A stretch of 64,000 bases of DNA from Theobroma cacao. Lineage: Eukaryota > Streptophyta > Magnoliopsida > Malvales > Malvaceae. This document shows, in pieces, positions 34,535 to 46,640 of this stretch. The stretch lies in contig NC_030851.1 in NCBI RefSeq assembly GCF_000208745.1, positions 20,568,459 to 20,632,458 on the forward strand. Direction: 5' to 3'. A program made the translations under genes and the position numbers. The stretch's first letter is position 1; every line of letters starts with the position of its first letter. The notes under the pieces were generated by a model. The model ran no database searches, was not told where the DNA came from, and saw nothing but the letters and a program-made list of their open reading frames with translations.

Positions 34535-34909
34535 TTCTCGCTGCAACGAGAATGTAACAAGACCTATTTCAATTAAAATGCTCTGTTTCTCGCTGCAGCG
34601 AGATTCATTTTCGCTGCAGCGAGAAACTCTCAGGTTTTGGGGGTCACACTGGCCTGGTTCTCGCTGCAGCGAGAATAAATCTCACTATAGCAAGAAACTC
34701 TCAGGTTCTAGTGCAGTGCTTTCACTTCGACAAAGATTTTGACCACATTCTCATCCTAAATGGGAAAAGCGGTAAACATCAAAGTTGTAGACCTGCCTCT
34801 TATATTTCTAATGATTTAAAAATCAGGTTAATTGAACTTCTGTATTGGGAGATATGATAGAAAAATTGAAATATATGCAAACTGAGACTATTTCTCGCTG
34901 CAGCGAGAA
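34535..34909. repeat. Cluster of the 18-bp palindrome TTCTCGCTGCAGCGAGAA
   Basis: Perfect copies at 34,658-34,675 and 34,892-34,909; one-mismatch copies at 34,535-34,552, 34,587-34,604 and 34,608-34,625; a decayed copy at about 34,679-34,696. The sequence equals its own reverse complement. Spacing is irregular, so it is not a tandem repeat. The same motif recurs in the Y LTR (58,672-58,689, 58,724-58,740, 58,746-58,761) and in decayed form in the X LTR at 20,584. Confidence 0.85.
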
Positions 34910-36125
34910 ACTTGCTGCCATGCTTGCTACCTTGCTTGATTTTGACCTATTTTTCACCCATTTAACTTCATGGATTGATCATGGGTTTTTGCAAAACTAT
35001 GAGGTTATTGATCAAAGTTTGAAATGAGGGGTTTTTTAGTAAGAAATTAAATCAATTGCATTGTTTTTGAAACAAGTGCATAATGATTTCCAAATTAAAT
35101 CGATTGGTTTTTCCCTTCTTATGTTCACTCACTGAGTTTTATACTCACGTTTTTAAACTTCATGTTTTTAGATTTGGAAGCAGTTGGGACCTAGATTGAG
35201 TTGTCCACATATGCTCACCTTCTTGGTAGGTACTATGGCATCTCAGTAGCTGTACCTTCACCCACGGTCACTTTGCTGATGGTCAAGGGTCTATTACCTA
35301 TGAACGCATATATATAATGTAATCCGCTAGGATCCATATTATAAGTCAATTATGTATATTTGATTATTGATGCCACTATGAGTTTCAAATGGGTGACATT
35401 ATTTTGACATAATAAAATTGTGAGTTTTGGGTACTATAGAATATTACTGAAATATTTTTAGTTCAGAATTTCAATATGTGGTTTTAAAAATGATGGTTGG
35501 GAATAATGATCGGGTTTGCACAAAAAGGCTTACTTGGGCTTAGTGGGCTATGCCCATTAGGCCCATGCACCAGTCATGGCCCAGTGTTTGGGCTGTGACA
35601 CGAAGTGTCCAAAAGTTCTCTTTTCAAGTGTGCTTCACTCTTATCTTTGTAAAAGAGCTTTAAGCTTAACTTTGTACATTTTAGATCAGCTAGATGATCA
35701 ATTGCACTGCATTTTCACTGTATTCTTTTTTACTTAGAGTGTGAAAGACACTTTATGAGGTAGACTAAGCTTAGGAAAGCTTGGGGAATCTTATAAAGGT
35801 TTTGAGCTTGGGTTAAAAGCTCACCTTGTAAAAGCTTGGTGGAAGTTGTCAATTCCACTAGTTTAATGAAGTTAGGGGGAAAATCCTTGATTGGAAGATC
35901 AAGATAATAGATGTAGGTTAAGGGGACCAAACCATTATAAATATTTGTGTTTTATCCATTTCTCTTTACCTTCTCTTTACTTGGTATCTTTTTGCCTTAA
36001 CAAGTTTTAAACTCTCCTTTTCAAAATCTTTCAAAAGTTTTTCTACCTGAAGAGTTTCCTTCAGATTTTTTATGAAGTGTTATTCACCCCCCCCCCCCCC
36101 CTCTAGCACTCTATTAGGACCAACA

Positions 36126-36399
36126 AGATTGACCCTACATGCCTTACTTTGCAAAAATACGTTTCTTTGGTTTCCTTTTCCTACCATTCCTTTATCCATC
36201 AAGCTCACATCAAATAAACACAATAATAGAGAGAACTCATAACAATATAGTTGAAAAAACTCATCCAACATCCAAATTATATTAAAGCATAATCCATTCA
36301 CTTAAATTTAAACAATGTCACTTAACGTAAGGTTGGAGTTTCACAAAACTTATTTAAGTGTGATATGAAAACCTAATTCGTTAAGTCCATGAATGTTGC
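36126..36399. other. Unassigned stretch
   Basis: About 270 bp between the Sire-B LTR and the first recognisable Copia RT codons of C4. AT-rich, no motif or frame recognised. It may be decayed upstream RT sequence of C4. Confidence 0.4.
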
Positions 36400-37348
36400 A
36401 GGCCATTAGTGAGTCATCAACAAAGATTTGGTTATTTATGCACTTCTCTATAAAGATCTTGGTGAAGTATCCTATATATTTAGGATCAAGTTGTTTTGAG
36501 ACTAAAGGAAACGACAATTGGGATTGCCTTAAGCAAACTACAATGACAAGATATTGACTAAGTTTAGCTTGCAAAATTCCAAGAAAAGGTTTTTACCCTT
36601 TAGACATGGAATTTATCTCCCTAAGAGAATATCTCCTAAATAACAAGAAGAAAAAGAGAATAAGAGAAACTATCCTTATGTATTAGTAGTATGAAGTCTC
36701 ATGTATGTCACCATATGTACTAAGGTGGATATTTGTTATATAGTTGGTGTTATGAGTAGATACCAATCTAATCCATATCCTGTACATAGGTCAATAGTGA
36801 AACACATATTGAAATACTTGAATCAAAGTAAGCATTATTGTTTAGTGTTTGGTGGAAAAGATTTAGTTGTAACAAGTTATATGAATTCAGATTTTTAATC
36901 AGATGTGGATGACAGAAAATCAAGATCGGTTTGTTTTCACTTTCGATAAAGGAGCAATAACTTGAAAAATTGCAAGCAAGTTACTATTGTGGATTCCATC
37001 ACTGAAGTAGAGTATGTTGCTGCGAGTTAAGCTACAAAGGAAGTTGTGTGGATTCAAAAATTCATACAAGAGTGTAGATTCTTCTCTCTAGAAATTCTCT
37101 CATTACTCTTTATTGTGATAATATTGGAGCAGTAGTATAGGTTGTGGAGCCAAGACCTCATCAAAAAACAAAATACATATAGTGCAGATTCCATTTGATT
37201 TGTGATACTATACATAGAGAGGATGTTATAATAGCAAAGATTGCTTTAGCTTAAAATATATCTAATCCATTAACTAAATCTTTGTCACAAAAGGTGTTTG
37301 AAAAGCACCTAGAATCAATTGGTGTAAAATATGTGTATGATTGGTTTT
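36400..37348 (+). pseudogene. Copia element C4: RT C-terminus and RNase H, broken
   Basis: Plus-strand frames resemble KDLGEVSYI (near 36,450), an LTKFSLQNSKKGF-like block (36,550-36,590), then MYVTICTKVDICYIVGVMSR (36,701), VKHILKYLNQSKHYCLVFGG and DLVVTSYMNSDF up to 36,898. RNase H follows with a VDSITEVEYVAA-like block (36,985-37,025), a CDNIGAVV-like block (37,115-37,140) and an LTKSLSQKVFEKH-like end (37,270-37,305). These are ordinary Copia RT-RNase H signatures. Several stops interrupt it, and everything upstream of mid-RT is missing. Confidence 0.8.
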
Positions 37349-37365
37349 AAGTGCAAGTGGGATAT

Positions 37366-38697
37366 TGTTAGACTTACATCCTTAAAAACCAATTTTATTA
37401 TTTATTTATTAAATAAATAAATTGTTACATCAATTATTGATTTCATATATTATATTTTAATGGGTGTTTATTTATTTAGGACATATATGATATAATCATA
37501 AATTATTTGGTAACATTGTAGAAAAATTATGCTAGTAGTTGATTAACTTTTAAGTGAGGAGTTATAGTTCTTTAATTCTTTGTTTTCCAAAATTGTTATA
37601 GGCTAAAGGTGACAAATTGTTTAAAGCCTACACTTGTTATGTCTCCATCAAAAAGATAGAATTTTTTAACTCCACCATTAAGGTAATGACCTTAAAGCAA
37701 ACAAGTGAGTGTAGTGTATGAGATACATAGAAGATTTAATTAAAGAGCACCTTATAAGCTTGTCGTTGTGAATAATTAAAAAGAGCTTTCTTAAAATTTA
37801 TTAATTGTCCTTAGACTTGAGAGGTCAATATATTATATTTAGTATCTAAATGACTTTAATGTCAACAAGTGATGCAAAATTTAAAGGCTATAGCTTGGTA
37901 CATTAGGTTATGTGCATGCTAAATAAATTATCGAATGCTCAATAAATGATTCATCATTCTCTATTGAGAAAGATATTCAAGTGACTTTCATAAGATTGTT
38001 AGACTCAAAAAATTTGGTTGGTGTATTTTCAAAAAATGTGTTTTATAATGATATTATTTATATTAATGCTATATATAAGTATTTTGTTGAAGAAAAATAT
38101 TTGTCGAAGTATAGCAAGAATGAAAATCATGAATCGGAATTACATGGGTTGGATGTGGCAATGCAAATTACTTATCCATAGAGCTCATGAGGAATATCGT
38201 ATGGTGAAAGTACTAATTAGTAAAGATCATAATAAAAGGGACTTCATTGATAATTCTTTTCTCTACGAAGGTTAGTTGCAATGTGTTAATAGACATTATT
38301 ACAATGAATGGGTAAATAAGGTTTCTTAATTAATTTAGGAAAACTAAATGATAATATTAGACTAAACGAAATTTTAAGTAAAATATTAGTCATGAGATAA
38401 CATAGTCCTGGTCCCATAGCTGTAGAGAGATCTATAAGAATCCCACACATATTATTCTTTTGGGTTTTATATATAAGTCTTCTTGAACTATGAATTGGGT
38501 CTAATGAATTTAAGTCCATAGCTAAGGGCTGCTACTTAGTTGACCATTAGAATTAATTAGCAACAAGAAGCATGAATCCCTTTGAAGGTAAGGCACTTGA
38601 ATTACTTTTTGAGATATCTTTATCTTGATTTATAATTTTCCTGTGGTAAATCCTGACTAAATTTTGTATTTGTAGAAACCAACATAGACTCCCAACA
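37366..38697 (+). repeat. C4 3' LTR with its polypurine tract
   Basis: The polypurine tract AAGTGCAAGTGGGAT is at about 37,349-37,363. The LTR starts TGTTAGACTTAC at 37,366 and probably ends ...CTCCCAACA at 38,697 (1.33 kb). The start is well supported; the end is inferred from the inverted ends TGTT/AACA because no second LTR exists in the window. Confidence 0.65.
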
Positions 38698-39731
38698 ATT
38701 ATTAATACATAGTTTAATAATAGTTTAACCTAATTAAAATTCAATTTGATAGTAAGTAAAAATTATCTTACAACTAATTAGATCTTTCAAACATATTTAT
38801 AACTACTTAAATCTCACAATTTTGCAACTGAAAACAAGAACAATGGGAAAAGGAAAAGAGAAAAGAAAAACAAAATAAAGCATAAAATATTATATGGAAA
38901 AGAGTAATAATAATGGACATACTTGTCCTTATCCTTAAAATTAACTTAATAATTAACACATACTTTTTCAAAAAAAAATGTGTTCAACCAAATTTCAGCG
39001 TATTTGTATTTTACCCAATGGAATCCTAATTACTAAGCACGGCAGACGACAAAACTCTTTCTATTGGTCTTTAGAACTGAATCAAACTCGGTTTTTTCTT
39101 TCGTCTACTGTGCATTTACAGTTTTCTTTATATCCTACAGGTATGTTTAATTTATCATTTATTCAATTAATTTTAAACAGATTCATCCTTTTGCGCAAAC
39201 CCAGGGAACTAATACTTTTGTCCATGCCCCAGCTACGACGGGAAAGAGAGAAATGCATGATAGATGGAGATATTCGTTTTACCACTTTATACATTTGGTG
39301 CAAGAGATGAAAATCTAAAGGGTATTAAAAACTTTTTACACTTGCTCTCTATTTTTTCTTTCAACCAAACAAAAGAAATGTTTCTGTCTACCTTTTTCCT
39401 TCTCTAGCCAAACAGTGTTAAAAGTCAACAATATTGGTGGTCTATTATTTTTCCCACCATTTGAGTCATCTTTTCCAAGAAAAAGAAGAAAGAAAAAAGA
39501 AATCAAAGTAATGTTAGTGGCTGCTAGCCTCTTTCGGCATTGCTAGGTCAGCATATCAGGTTACAAACGCCAGCATACAATTTGAACTGTGCTACGCCAG
39601 CACACCTGGACGAATTCCCAAAATTGACCTTATTAGCCAAGCATGCTTCGTTTTTAGCAATAATAGGAAAAGAATAATCATCAGATGTCCCTCAACAATG
39701 ATACAACACCATGAATCCCGTTTGAATTTCA
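38698..39731. other. Intergenic region 3' of the oxidoreductase gene
   Basis: About 1 kb of AT-rich sequence between the C4 LTR and the stop codon of the oxidoreductase gene. The part nearest 39,731 must include the gene's 3' UTR. The 110-codon plus-strand frame at 38,978-39,310 has no recognisable family and no supporting context; I do not call it a gene. Confidence 0.5.
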
Positions 39732-42700
39732 TCAAAAGTTCTTTAGAATCTTCTCACTCGAAACTCCATCCGCTACAAGTATTGAAGTAACTTCCTGCAA
39801 AATCAGCTCAGCAACATTTGTTACTCATGCCCTGATTTAGCAACATTCAGCTTACATGTCATGTCTAACTCCCCAACACAGTTAAAGTGCAAATTTATCA
39901 CCCAAGCACAAAATAATAAATAATAATAATATAAAACAGTTTTCTGCTGTTGTTTACTCCCCATTGGTCAATTCACTACGGCGACTGTTGCCATATCCTA
40001 GGATATGCTAAGTCCTAACAATCTACTGTAAGCTTCTAATGTCTACCAACATCCAAAAACCTAGTCATTCATTCCATGGAGATCAAGCATTTATCTTCTC
40101 AATCAGTTGCATCTCAGCCATGCATTTGTTTAACATATAAGATTTCATTTCAATCAGAAGCTCGAAGTAACTGAAGAATGCAAAAGCTTAGGCCCCATAT
40201 TCACAAATCCATACAAAAAATTAAAGGAGGATGCGAGCAACATCCCCTCCAAAACATGTGTCAGCTACTTGATCGGCTCTCAGCAGTTAATACAATACAA
40301 CCTGGTTTTCTCATCCCTTTGAATCCTTGGAATTTAGAGGGAGCCAAGATCTTTCACTCTCTATGATCTTCTAATTCTACTATAAAAAAACACACTCAAA
40401 CCCAATTTTCTCCTTTCTCATCAGCCTATCACCCACCAAAACACACATACTAATCAACTCAAACCATAGTTATTAATATCGTACAAAATATGATACATAT
40501 CGTACGATATGTAACGATAATAATGAAAAATAATACAAATCAAAAGTATATTGCACAATATGCAATACGTATACAATACACTTTTTATAAGTTTTATCCT
40601 ATTCAATTACTCCAAAACCCATTTATGTATTTATGGTTTTTAGATTGAAACATGGAAAACTACTTTTTATGGGTTTCAGTCATTGAGATTTAAAAAGGAT
40701 ACTAAAAAATTTGTTTTCCCGTTTTGACTTCAAAATGTTAAATCATTTTAATTTTTAATTAATAAATTAACATGAAAAATACATTTCTTATTTAAAAATA
40801 TATATTATTAAATAACATGTTGAGAGTTAAATAAAAAAAGTTATCTTTTCAATTTATGCCATATAATCTTCAATTCTATTAATATTTATAACATTTTTAA
40901 ATTTTTTTTTATTTTACATATATATATATATATGATATTTATAATTAATTTGAAAATTTTTTATTGTATCTTACGATACAATATGATATGATATTAGTTA
41001 ATACTAAAAAATAAGATTTTGATACACCATACAATCTAAATTGAACAACGATGACTCAAACCAAGAAATTTAAAACAAAAAAAAGAAATCAGACTTAATT
41101 ACTCTTCGAAAAAACAGCACCTTTGCAAAACTTTGAAGGAAGAAGCAAGCAACAAAACCCCTTCAAGACATGTCAGCTACTTGATCAGCTCGCAACAATT
41201 AAGATGTATACAACACCGTTTTCTCATTCCTTTTGACTCCTTACAATCAGAGGGAGCCATGAACTTTTCCTGCTCTTATTATCTTCCAAATCTCCTATAA
41301 AGCCATCAGCCATAAATACTAATAAACCCAAAAATATTACACAACTACTATTAGAAAAAACAGCACCTACAAATTTTACAAGGACTATCACTAACAACTT
41401 CAACCCAATTTATTGTCAGCAACAAAAAAAAGAAAAGCTCCTCTGATCTTCTATTAGAAACACCTACCTTAAACAGAATACTGATCGGCTAATAATACTA
41501 ATAACCCAAGAAACCTAAGAGACAAAAACCCAACAACCAAAATTCTACATATTTGAGCCAAAAATACAGCCTCAACTCCCATTAAAAAATTTATATCTTC
41601 CACTTCCATTTGGTCAGTCATACCTCTGACTTTACTATAGCCAAAAATACAGCCTCAACTCCCATTGCCAGTTGCAGTGAGAAGATAATAGAAGAAATTG
41701 GGAACACATGTTGCAGAGTTTGGCAGAAAAATCAACCACAACAAATTCATTAATTTCACCACAAAACTCTGCTTATTACCTTGCTTCTACATGAAAGTAA
41801 GAATGTTGGAGAAACTGAGGCCAAAGGGTGTGAGTCGTGAGAGACATCTCATATTAGAGAGAGAGAGAGAGAGAATAAGTTCGTAAGGAAAGAAGTTGAG
41901 TTGCAAAAATATATATATCCAAGACATTCAGCTGAAGCAAACAGGAAGCAAGGAATAAAGGACATTAGGCCATTTTGATTCAACTAAAATATATTTTTCA
42001 ATATACTTTTCAACTCACAAACTAAGGCCCCCAAATTTTCCATATTGTATCTTAAATAACATGATAACTGATATATAATCATTTATCAATAACTATAGAA
42101 TCTTTTCATTCCAATGTAATTAGTTATATTTTCACCATTAACAAATTTTACAAAGTCAATACAGTTAACTCTGCTTCCTAAAAAGTAGCTTTTTTTATGC
42201 TAACAAAAATCCATGAACATTTTACTTTCTAAAGCAGGGCAACCTTTTGATAGGATACAGAAAGCCCAACATTGCTTAGGCATATGTCCATAATAAATAG
42301 AAAAAATCCAATTACTAGGTCAAGCCTCCTCAGAATCAAAATCAAGAGTCAACCATCAAAGCTCAAATATCAAAACAATGTCTACCTCCAATGTAAATGA
42401 GGAAATGGAACTCATTCCTGCTTCCTCTTCCCAATTCCCTCTGCAAATTCAACTCCTTCGTCCTTTATCATGTTCCCTCCCCATTAGCTTTAATATTTAA
42501 ATCTACTTTCTTTTCATTGCTTGGTTCTTATTTCTAATTGTATTGAGGGCGGATGATTGGTAACAGGTTGCTATGGGGATGAATTTGAAACCTCCAAGGT
42601 GAGTGCACACTATATTGTTGCATGCGTACCCCATGCCGGATTTATTTATTTATATATTTTGAGGTGTTTCATTTGTGTTGGCTATCTATCAAACCATATC

Positions 42701-45700
42701 AGTGTTGGACACGAAAATGAAACCAAACAGGTAAAGTGTTAAGCCATATTTGTGCTTCATAGCATTATGTGCATAGTTACTAATATTAATACCTCCCCTC
42801 GAACTGTGAACCAGATTTTGGGATCTAGATTGCCATACCTTTACATTCTTGGAACTCTTGATGCACGACCTAGATCCCTAAAAATGGGTACTAAACAGTA
42901 GGGATACGATATATGTGTCTAGCATGGCACTAAAAATTTGGACAAGGCATCTTTGCAAAAGCAATTCATAAAACAGAGCAAAGGAAAGTTATGTGATCGT
43001 TGCTTGATATGAGTTAGCACTTAGCTCAAAATATGGCATTCGAAAAGTTCAATCATGAGCTTATTTTTCATAGAGAAAGAGAGAGATAGGCACGGGTAGG
43101 AGGGAGGGCAGGATTTCAAGTTCAACAAGCAGAACTATGTTATGCTGCTGCAGCTACATGAAGAAGAAGCAAAAACAAAGCCAAATAGATTAAGGCTTTC
43201 AGTTTATTCCACCTTGGGTTCAAAATCTTCCGGCCCATAATCCATTCCAGAAGAGCTTTGTACATTCATCATAATTGGGTTTAACAAGTTATTATAGTCT
43301 AGCCCAAAAAAAAAGGTATTGGGCTTATTTATATCTTCATATAATCTTGTTGATTTAAATTGGCTAACTTAAAACTTATAGTAAAATCTCTTCTTGCCAT
43401 TCAAAACAATTTTTTTTTCTTGACAAAGAAGGCCATGGACGTTTGCTCCATATTAGCCAAAAACAACTACTTTATTTCATGAAATTTGGTATGTTAACAA
43501 AGAATGGAAAATATTGGATTCCATATAACAAATATTATAAGCGATCCAATAGTTGTATCAAATTGTACCACGACCCAAAATTGTACCAATGTCTAGGTTT
43601 GCATTGCAGCCAAAAAAGTATGTACGTTTGTAATTATAGCATATTGTTGCTCTTCCACAGGCCTAATATAATCTAGAACACTTGACAGTTTTACTCCAAA
43701 TTCAGTGATTCAACTGAAGACATCTCACTGTTCAAGGCATAGGATCAAAAAACTTCAATACATATTCTATCATACACTCAAAAACAGAAGAAGTTAATGG
43801 TTAAGGAGATTACACCATTACTTGAAGCACACACTAAAGTTAATTAACATGCAAAACTTTTTCCTATTATTCAATAAAAGAGAAAGCTTGTATCAATGGT
43901 TAATTATTGCAATAATCCCAAACATTGCTTCTCAAGGAAAATAACAACAGACAAGAACCAAGTGATAGATATCCACCAAAATTCCAGAGATAATCAGAAA
44001 GATTAAACAAAGAAATCAGTGACAATCGTTGAATTAAAAAGAAGGAGAAACAAACCTCGGTCATTTGTCTTTGTCCACAAAGCACTGCACCAGTGCCCTT
44101 AGGGCTACGAATTTGCTTGGCCCTAGCAAAGGCAGCCTGCAAAAGTCAATGCAGGTTGTGATAATTCGATTCTCACAGGATCAAACAATATTAAAACATG
44201 TGAATAGAGCACTCTACCTGTACATAGCCACTTTCGCCAGTCCAACTATTATCAGGCTGTGATAGTACCGGCACAACCTTAACACCAGAAGATTCCCAAT
44301 CTTTGAACCTATCCTATAATAGGAACAAACAAGACCTTCAAAATCAAGCAGAAAAGATTTGCTTATTCTAGAATATAGAAAAGTCTAACAAAGTGGACAA
44401 TCAAGAACCAGACCTGGTAAGCCATTCTCCTAAGGTTTCTAGCCCCATAATAAAGCCTCACATCAGATCTCTTATAAGCACCAAATCCTGACTCAATGAG
44501 AGATCGAATTGGACTGGACAAGAGAAAGTAAACAGAACAAGTAAGCTACAAAGAAATGCCTGCAGGAAATGTATAATAATAGGATTTTTAAATAGTCAAC
44601 AATATCAAACTGTATTGCCATTCGGAGATATCTATTACAATCAATAAATCAGTTTACCGAGCAAAATAGTAAAAAAGAAAAACATATGAACAAATAGAAG
44701 CAACAAAACAAACACATATGCACACTTTACAGGATCTACTCTTTCTTCCTTTTAAATGCCAATAAGTGCCTACTAACAGAACTCTTCCAGACGCTTAAGA
44801 TGTTGAAATAAAAAGAAGGTGATGGAACTGATCTTCTTCCAAAGTAGGAAATACAATAAAGAATGATCACCTTTGTGCATCACAGCAGCCAATAATAAAA
44901 CAATACACAAATATTTCAATTTCTGTTCCAGTTCTCAAGAAGCGAGATTTAATGGACTTGAAAATGATTGTTCTGCAGTTAATAAGATAACAAAAAAAAA
45001 GGTAGGTTGGGGGAGGGGTGCATTAGTCATATCGAAAGGGAAAGCTATTACTGCAAACAAGAAAACAATACATATAAACGATTCCCATGAGCATGCCAAT
45101 GCAGAAATCAGTGGCAATTACTATATCCATCTCTAGATATTAACCATTCAAAGCTTTAAAACCTTTAAAACACACATGAATGTTGATGAATTAAAGAATC
45201 ATGCATCATGGTATCATCAATGCAATCTTCATGCTGTTGAATATGAATGACTATAAAGATTCAAACAGTTGGTTTACGCTAAAAATAAAATTAAAAAAAC
45301 AATATCAAACATGAAGTAGATACAAAATAGTGAGGGCAGGGTATTTTGTAAATGATGTCAAATTGGTGTATTAAAAAGTATGAGCCCAAAATGGAGTACT
45401 TAGTAGTCAATTTTCCATCCTAAAAGCATCAAACAACATTTTGTAAGACCATGTACCAAATGAAGATACATATACCATTATGTGCAAAAAGAGAAAAGAG
45501 TAAATTTTTGAACTTCAGAGTGCACAGTTTACAAGTTCTTCCAGAACCACTAAGCAGTCCTAAAATTACTGTGCAGAGAATTCTACTACCACAAATCTTT
45601 CACTACCTTAAGAGCAAGACCAGGGCTTTGCTCAAATTCAACGTAAGAATAAGAAAAAAACCTGGAGCGCAAAATGTTCATACAAATTTTCACCTAATTT

Positions 45701-46385
45701 AGCATCTCAAATGTGAGAAGTGTTCAAATTCTACAAGAAACAAAGCATGATAAAACAATAGAGCTTCAATTTTTAAATTGAATTAATTCAAATACCGCAT
45801 AAAGATTGGTTATTAAAGTACTCCAACAAAAAACCCTAACCTGATTCCCGACCCAGTCGCGAAAATCAAAACCGTCGGATAATCCTCAGGCGGATCGATC
45901 TTATCAACATTGAAGCCATTTCCTATCACTTGACTAAGCTCCACCACATCCCCTTTCTTCAACCCGCACAAAAGCTCCGCCGTCGATCCTGCAACGCTCT
46001 TCACCAAAAACTCGAACACTCCACCAGCTGCCGCCAGTGACGGCGGAGATGCTATGGCCAGGAACGACGGTTTCTCCACGTCCGGCAGCCGCAGCTGCAG
46101 GTACTGTCCAGGCAGAGTATGTGAGGACGCTAGGTCCGGAGAGTCCGACACGTCGATGCTAACGTGGAAGAGGGATTCGGCGGCGGGCTCGACTGATGAG
46201 ATTGGGGTTGGAGTCCAGACGCTGGTGTCTTGGCGAACTGCAGCGAGAGTGGCGAATCGTCGGCGGGGGAGGTGGTGGCGTAGGGTTAAGGGGTGGAGGG
46301 GGAGGGGGAGGCGGCGCAGGATAGACATGGGAAGCAAGGAAGGTCTAGCGTGCGCATGGGGTAGAGAGGGTATAGAAACGGACAT
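39732..46385 (-). CDS. FAD/NAD(P)-binding oxidoreductase, fruit protein pKIWI502-like, five exons
   Basis: The only host gene seen. Exons on the minus strand: 46,385-45,841, 44,513-44,414, 44,313-44,218, 44,136-44,056 and 39,794-39,732. They sum to 885 nt, 294 residues plus stop; all introns have GT...AG ends and phases join correctly (first junction phase 2, the others phase 0). Length is close to the Arabidopsis homologue as I recall it. Residues 1-50 are Ser/Leu/Pro/Arg-rich with few acids, a plastid transit-peptide composition. An FNR-like FAD-binding barrel follows (LPGQYLQLRLPDVEKPSFLA), then the Gly-rich NAD(P) site LIFATGSGIS across the first junction, SLIESGFGAYKRSDVRLYYG (exon 2), SSGVKVVPVLSQPD (exon 3), AVLCGQRQM (exon 4) and a C-terminal SSEKILKNF (exon 5). 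No frameshift or stop is present. The family is ferredoxin-NADP reductase-like; the exact substrate is not known to me. Confidence 0.93.
39795..44055 (-). other. Intron 4 of the oxidoreductase gene (4.26 kb)
   Basis: The donor GTTTGT follows ...ATGACCGAG and the acceptor ...TTTTGCAG precedes the 21-codon last exon. The other introns are about 1,327, 100 and 81 bp. The intron contains an AT-rich insert (about 40,468-41,053), two diverged copies of a block of about 145 bp (40,229-40,373 and 41,146-41,290), a direct repeat of about 28 bp (41,553 and 41,639) and a short GA microsatellite near 41,856. No retrotransposon coding sequence is recognised in it. Confidence 0.85.
40468..41053. repeat. 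AT-rich insert in intron 4, MITE-like
   Basis: About 590 bp of very AT-rich sequence with recurring TATCGTACGATATG and ACGATACAATATGATATG-type words at both ends, GTTATTAATATCG at the left and an imperfectly related inverted ACAACGATG at the right. This suggests a small non-autonomous DNA transposon. The terminal repeats are weak and I could not fix a target duplication, so the identity is tentative. Confidence 0.35.
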
Positions 46386-46640
46386 GGTTTAGGTTGGCGA
46401 AGGAGTATAAAGAAGGTTATGGCGGCAGGGACTGGAGAGAGTTACTGATCAAGGTGCGCGGAAGCTGATGAGTGGCGTTAAAAAAAACGGGCCCTGAGCC
46501 AGTTTTTGAGCCTCCACGTGGCATTTCTTCGGGGTGTGTGATCCTGTAATTCTGGAGATAAGTAGTTGGGCCTCCTTATTTTAGTATTTTTTACCATTTA
46601 TTATTTTCCGATAAAAGGGAGGTTGATGCTATTATTTTAT
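46386..46640 (-). promoter_or_regulatory. Promoter and 5' UTR region of the oxidoreductase gene, with a G-box
   Basis: The start codon at 46,385 has the context ACC-ATG with no upstream ATG close by. A perfect G-box palindrome CCACGTGG is at 46,514-46,521, about 130 bp upstream, and a GGCCCA (site II-like) element near 46,567. Both are common in promoters of plastid and light-regulated plant genes; the transcription start is not determined. The region is GC-richer than its surroundings. Confidence 0.5.

Larger units (their letters stand above)
32901..35600 (+). mobile_element. Family X solo LTR inserted in the Sire-B LTR
   Basis: 2,700 bp, TGTAGTACCCCG...GGGCTGTGACA, with a perfect TSD CGAAG (32,896-32,900 and 35,601-35,605). 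It contains a 37-bp minisatellite (34,263-34,374), a palindrome cluster (34,535-34,909) and a CTCACTGAGTTTTATACTCAC block near 35,125. It has no internal domain. Confidence 0.92.
32117..36125 (+). repeat. Sirevirus LTR (Sire-B), interrupted by an X solo LTR
   Basis: It starts TGTTGACTCC after the polypurine tract and ends ...TAGGACCAACA. Pieces 32,117-32,900 and 35,606-36,125 together make about 1.3 kb, the usual length. The end block (CTTGATTGGAAGATCAAGATAATAG-like, CCCCCTCTAGCACTC) matches the Sire-A LTRs. A run of about 15 C occurs at 36,088-36,101. Its palindromic motifs are of another type than in Sire-A: TTTAATCGATTAAA and variants at about 32,270-32,740. No 5' LTR or coding region of this element is recognised, so it is a 3' end fragment. 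Confidence 0.85.

Noticed and set aside
36350..36574. Minus-strand frame containing FVDDSLMACN, which looks like a Copia RT YVDD box
   Set aside because: The plus strand over the same bases has better RT C-terminal signatures (KDLGEVSYI) that continue in order into RNase H. The minus-strand box has no neighbouring RT motifs, so I regard it as a coincidence.
38978..39310. 110-codon plus-strand frame near the oxidoreductase gene
   Set aside because: No recognisable domain, unusual composition and no context; a frame of this length is expected by chance.
46054..46392. 112-codon plus-strand frame rich in Arg/Gly
   Set aside because: It is the antisense shadow of GC-rich exon 1 of the oxidoreductase gene.
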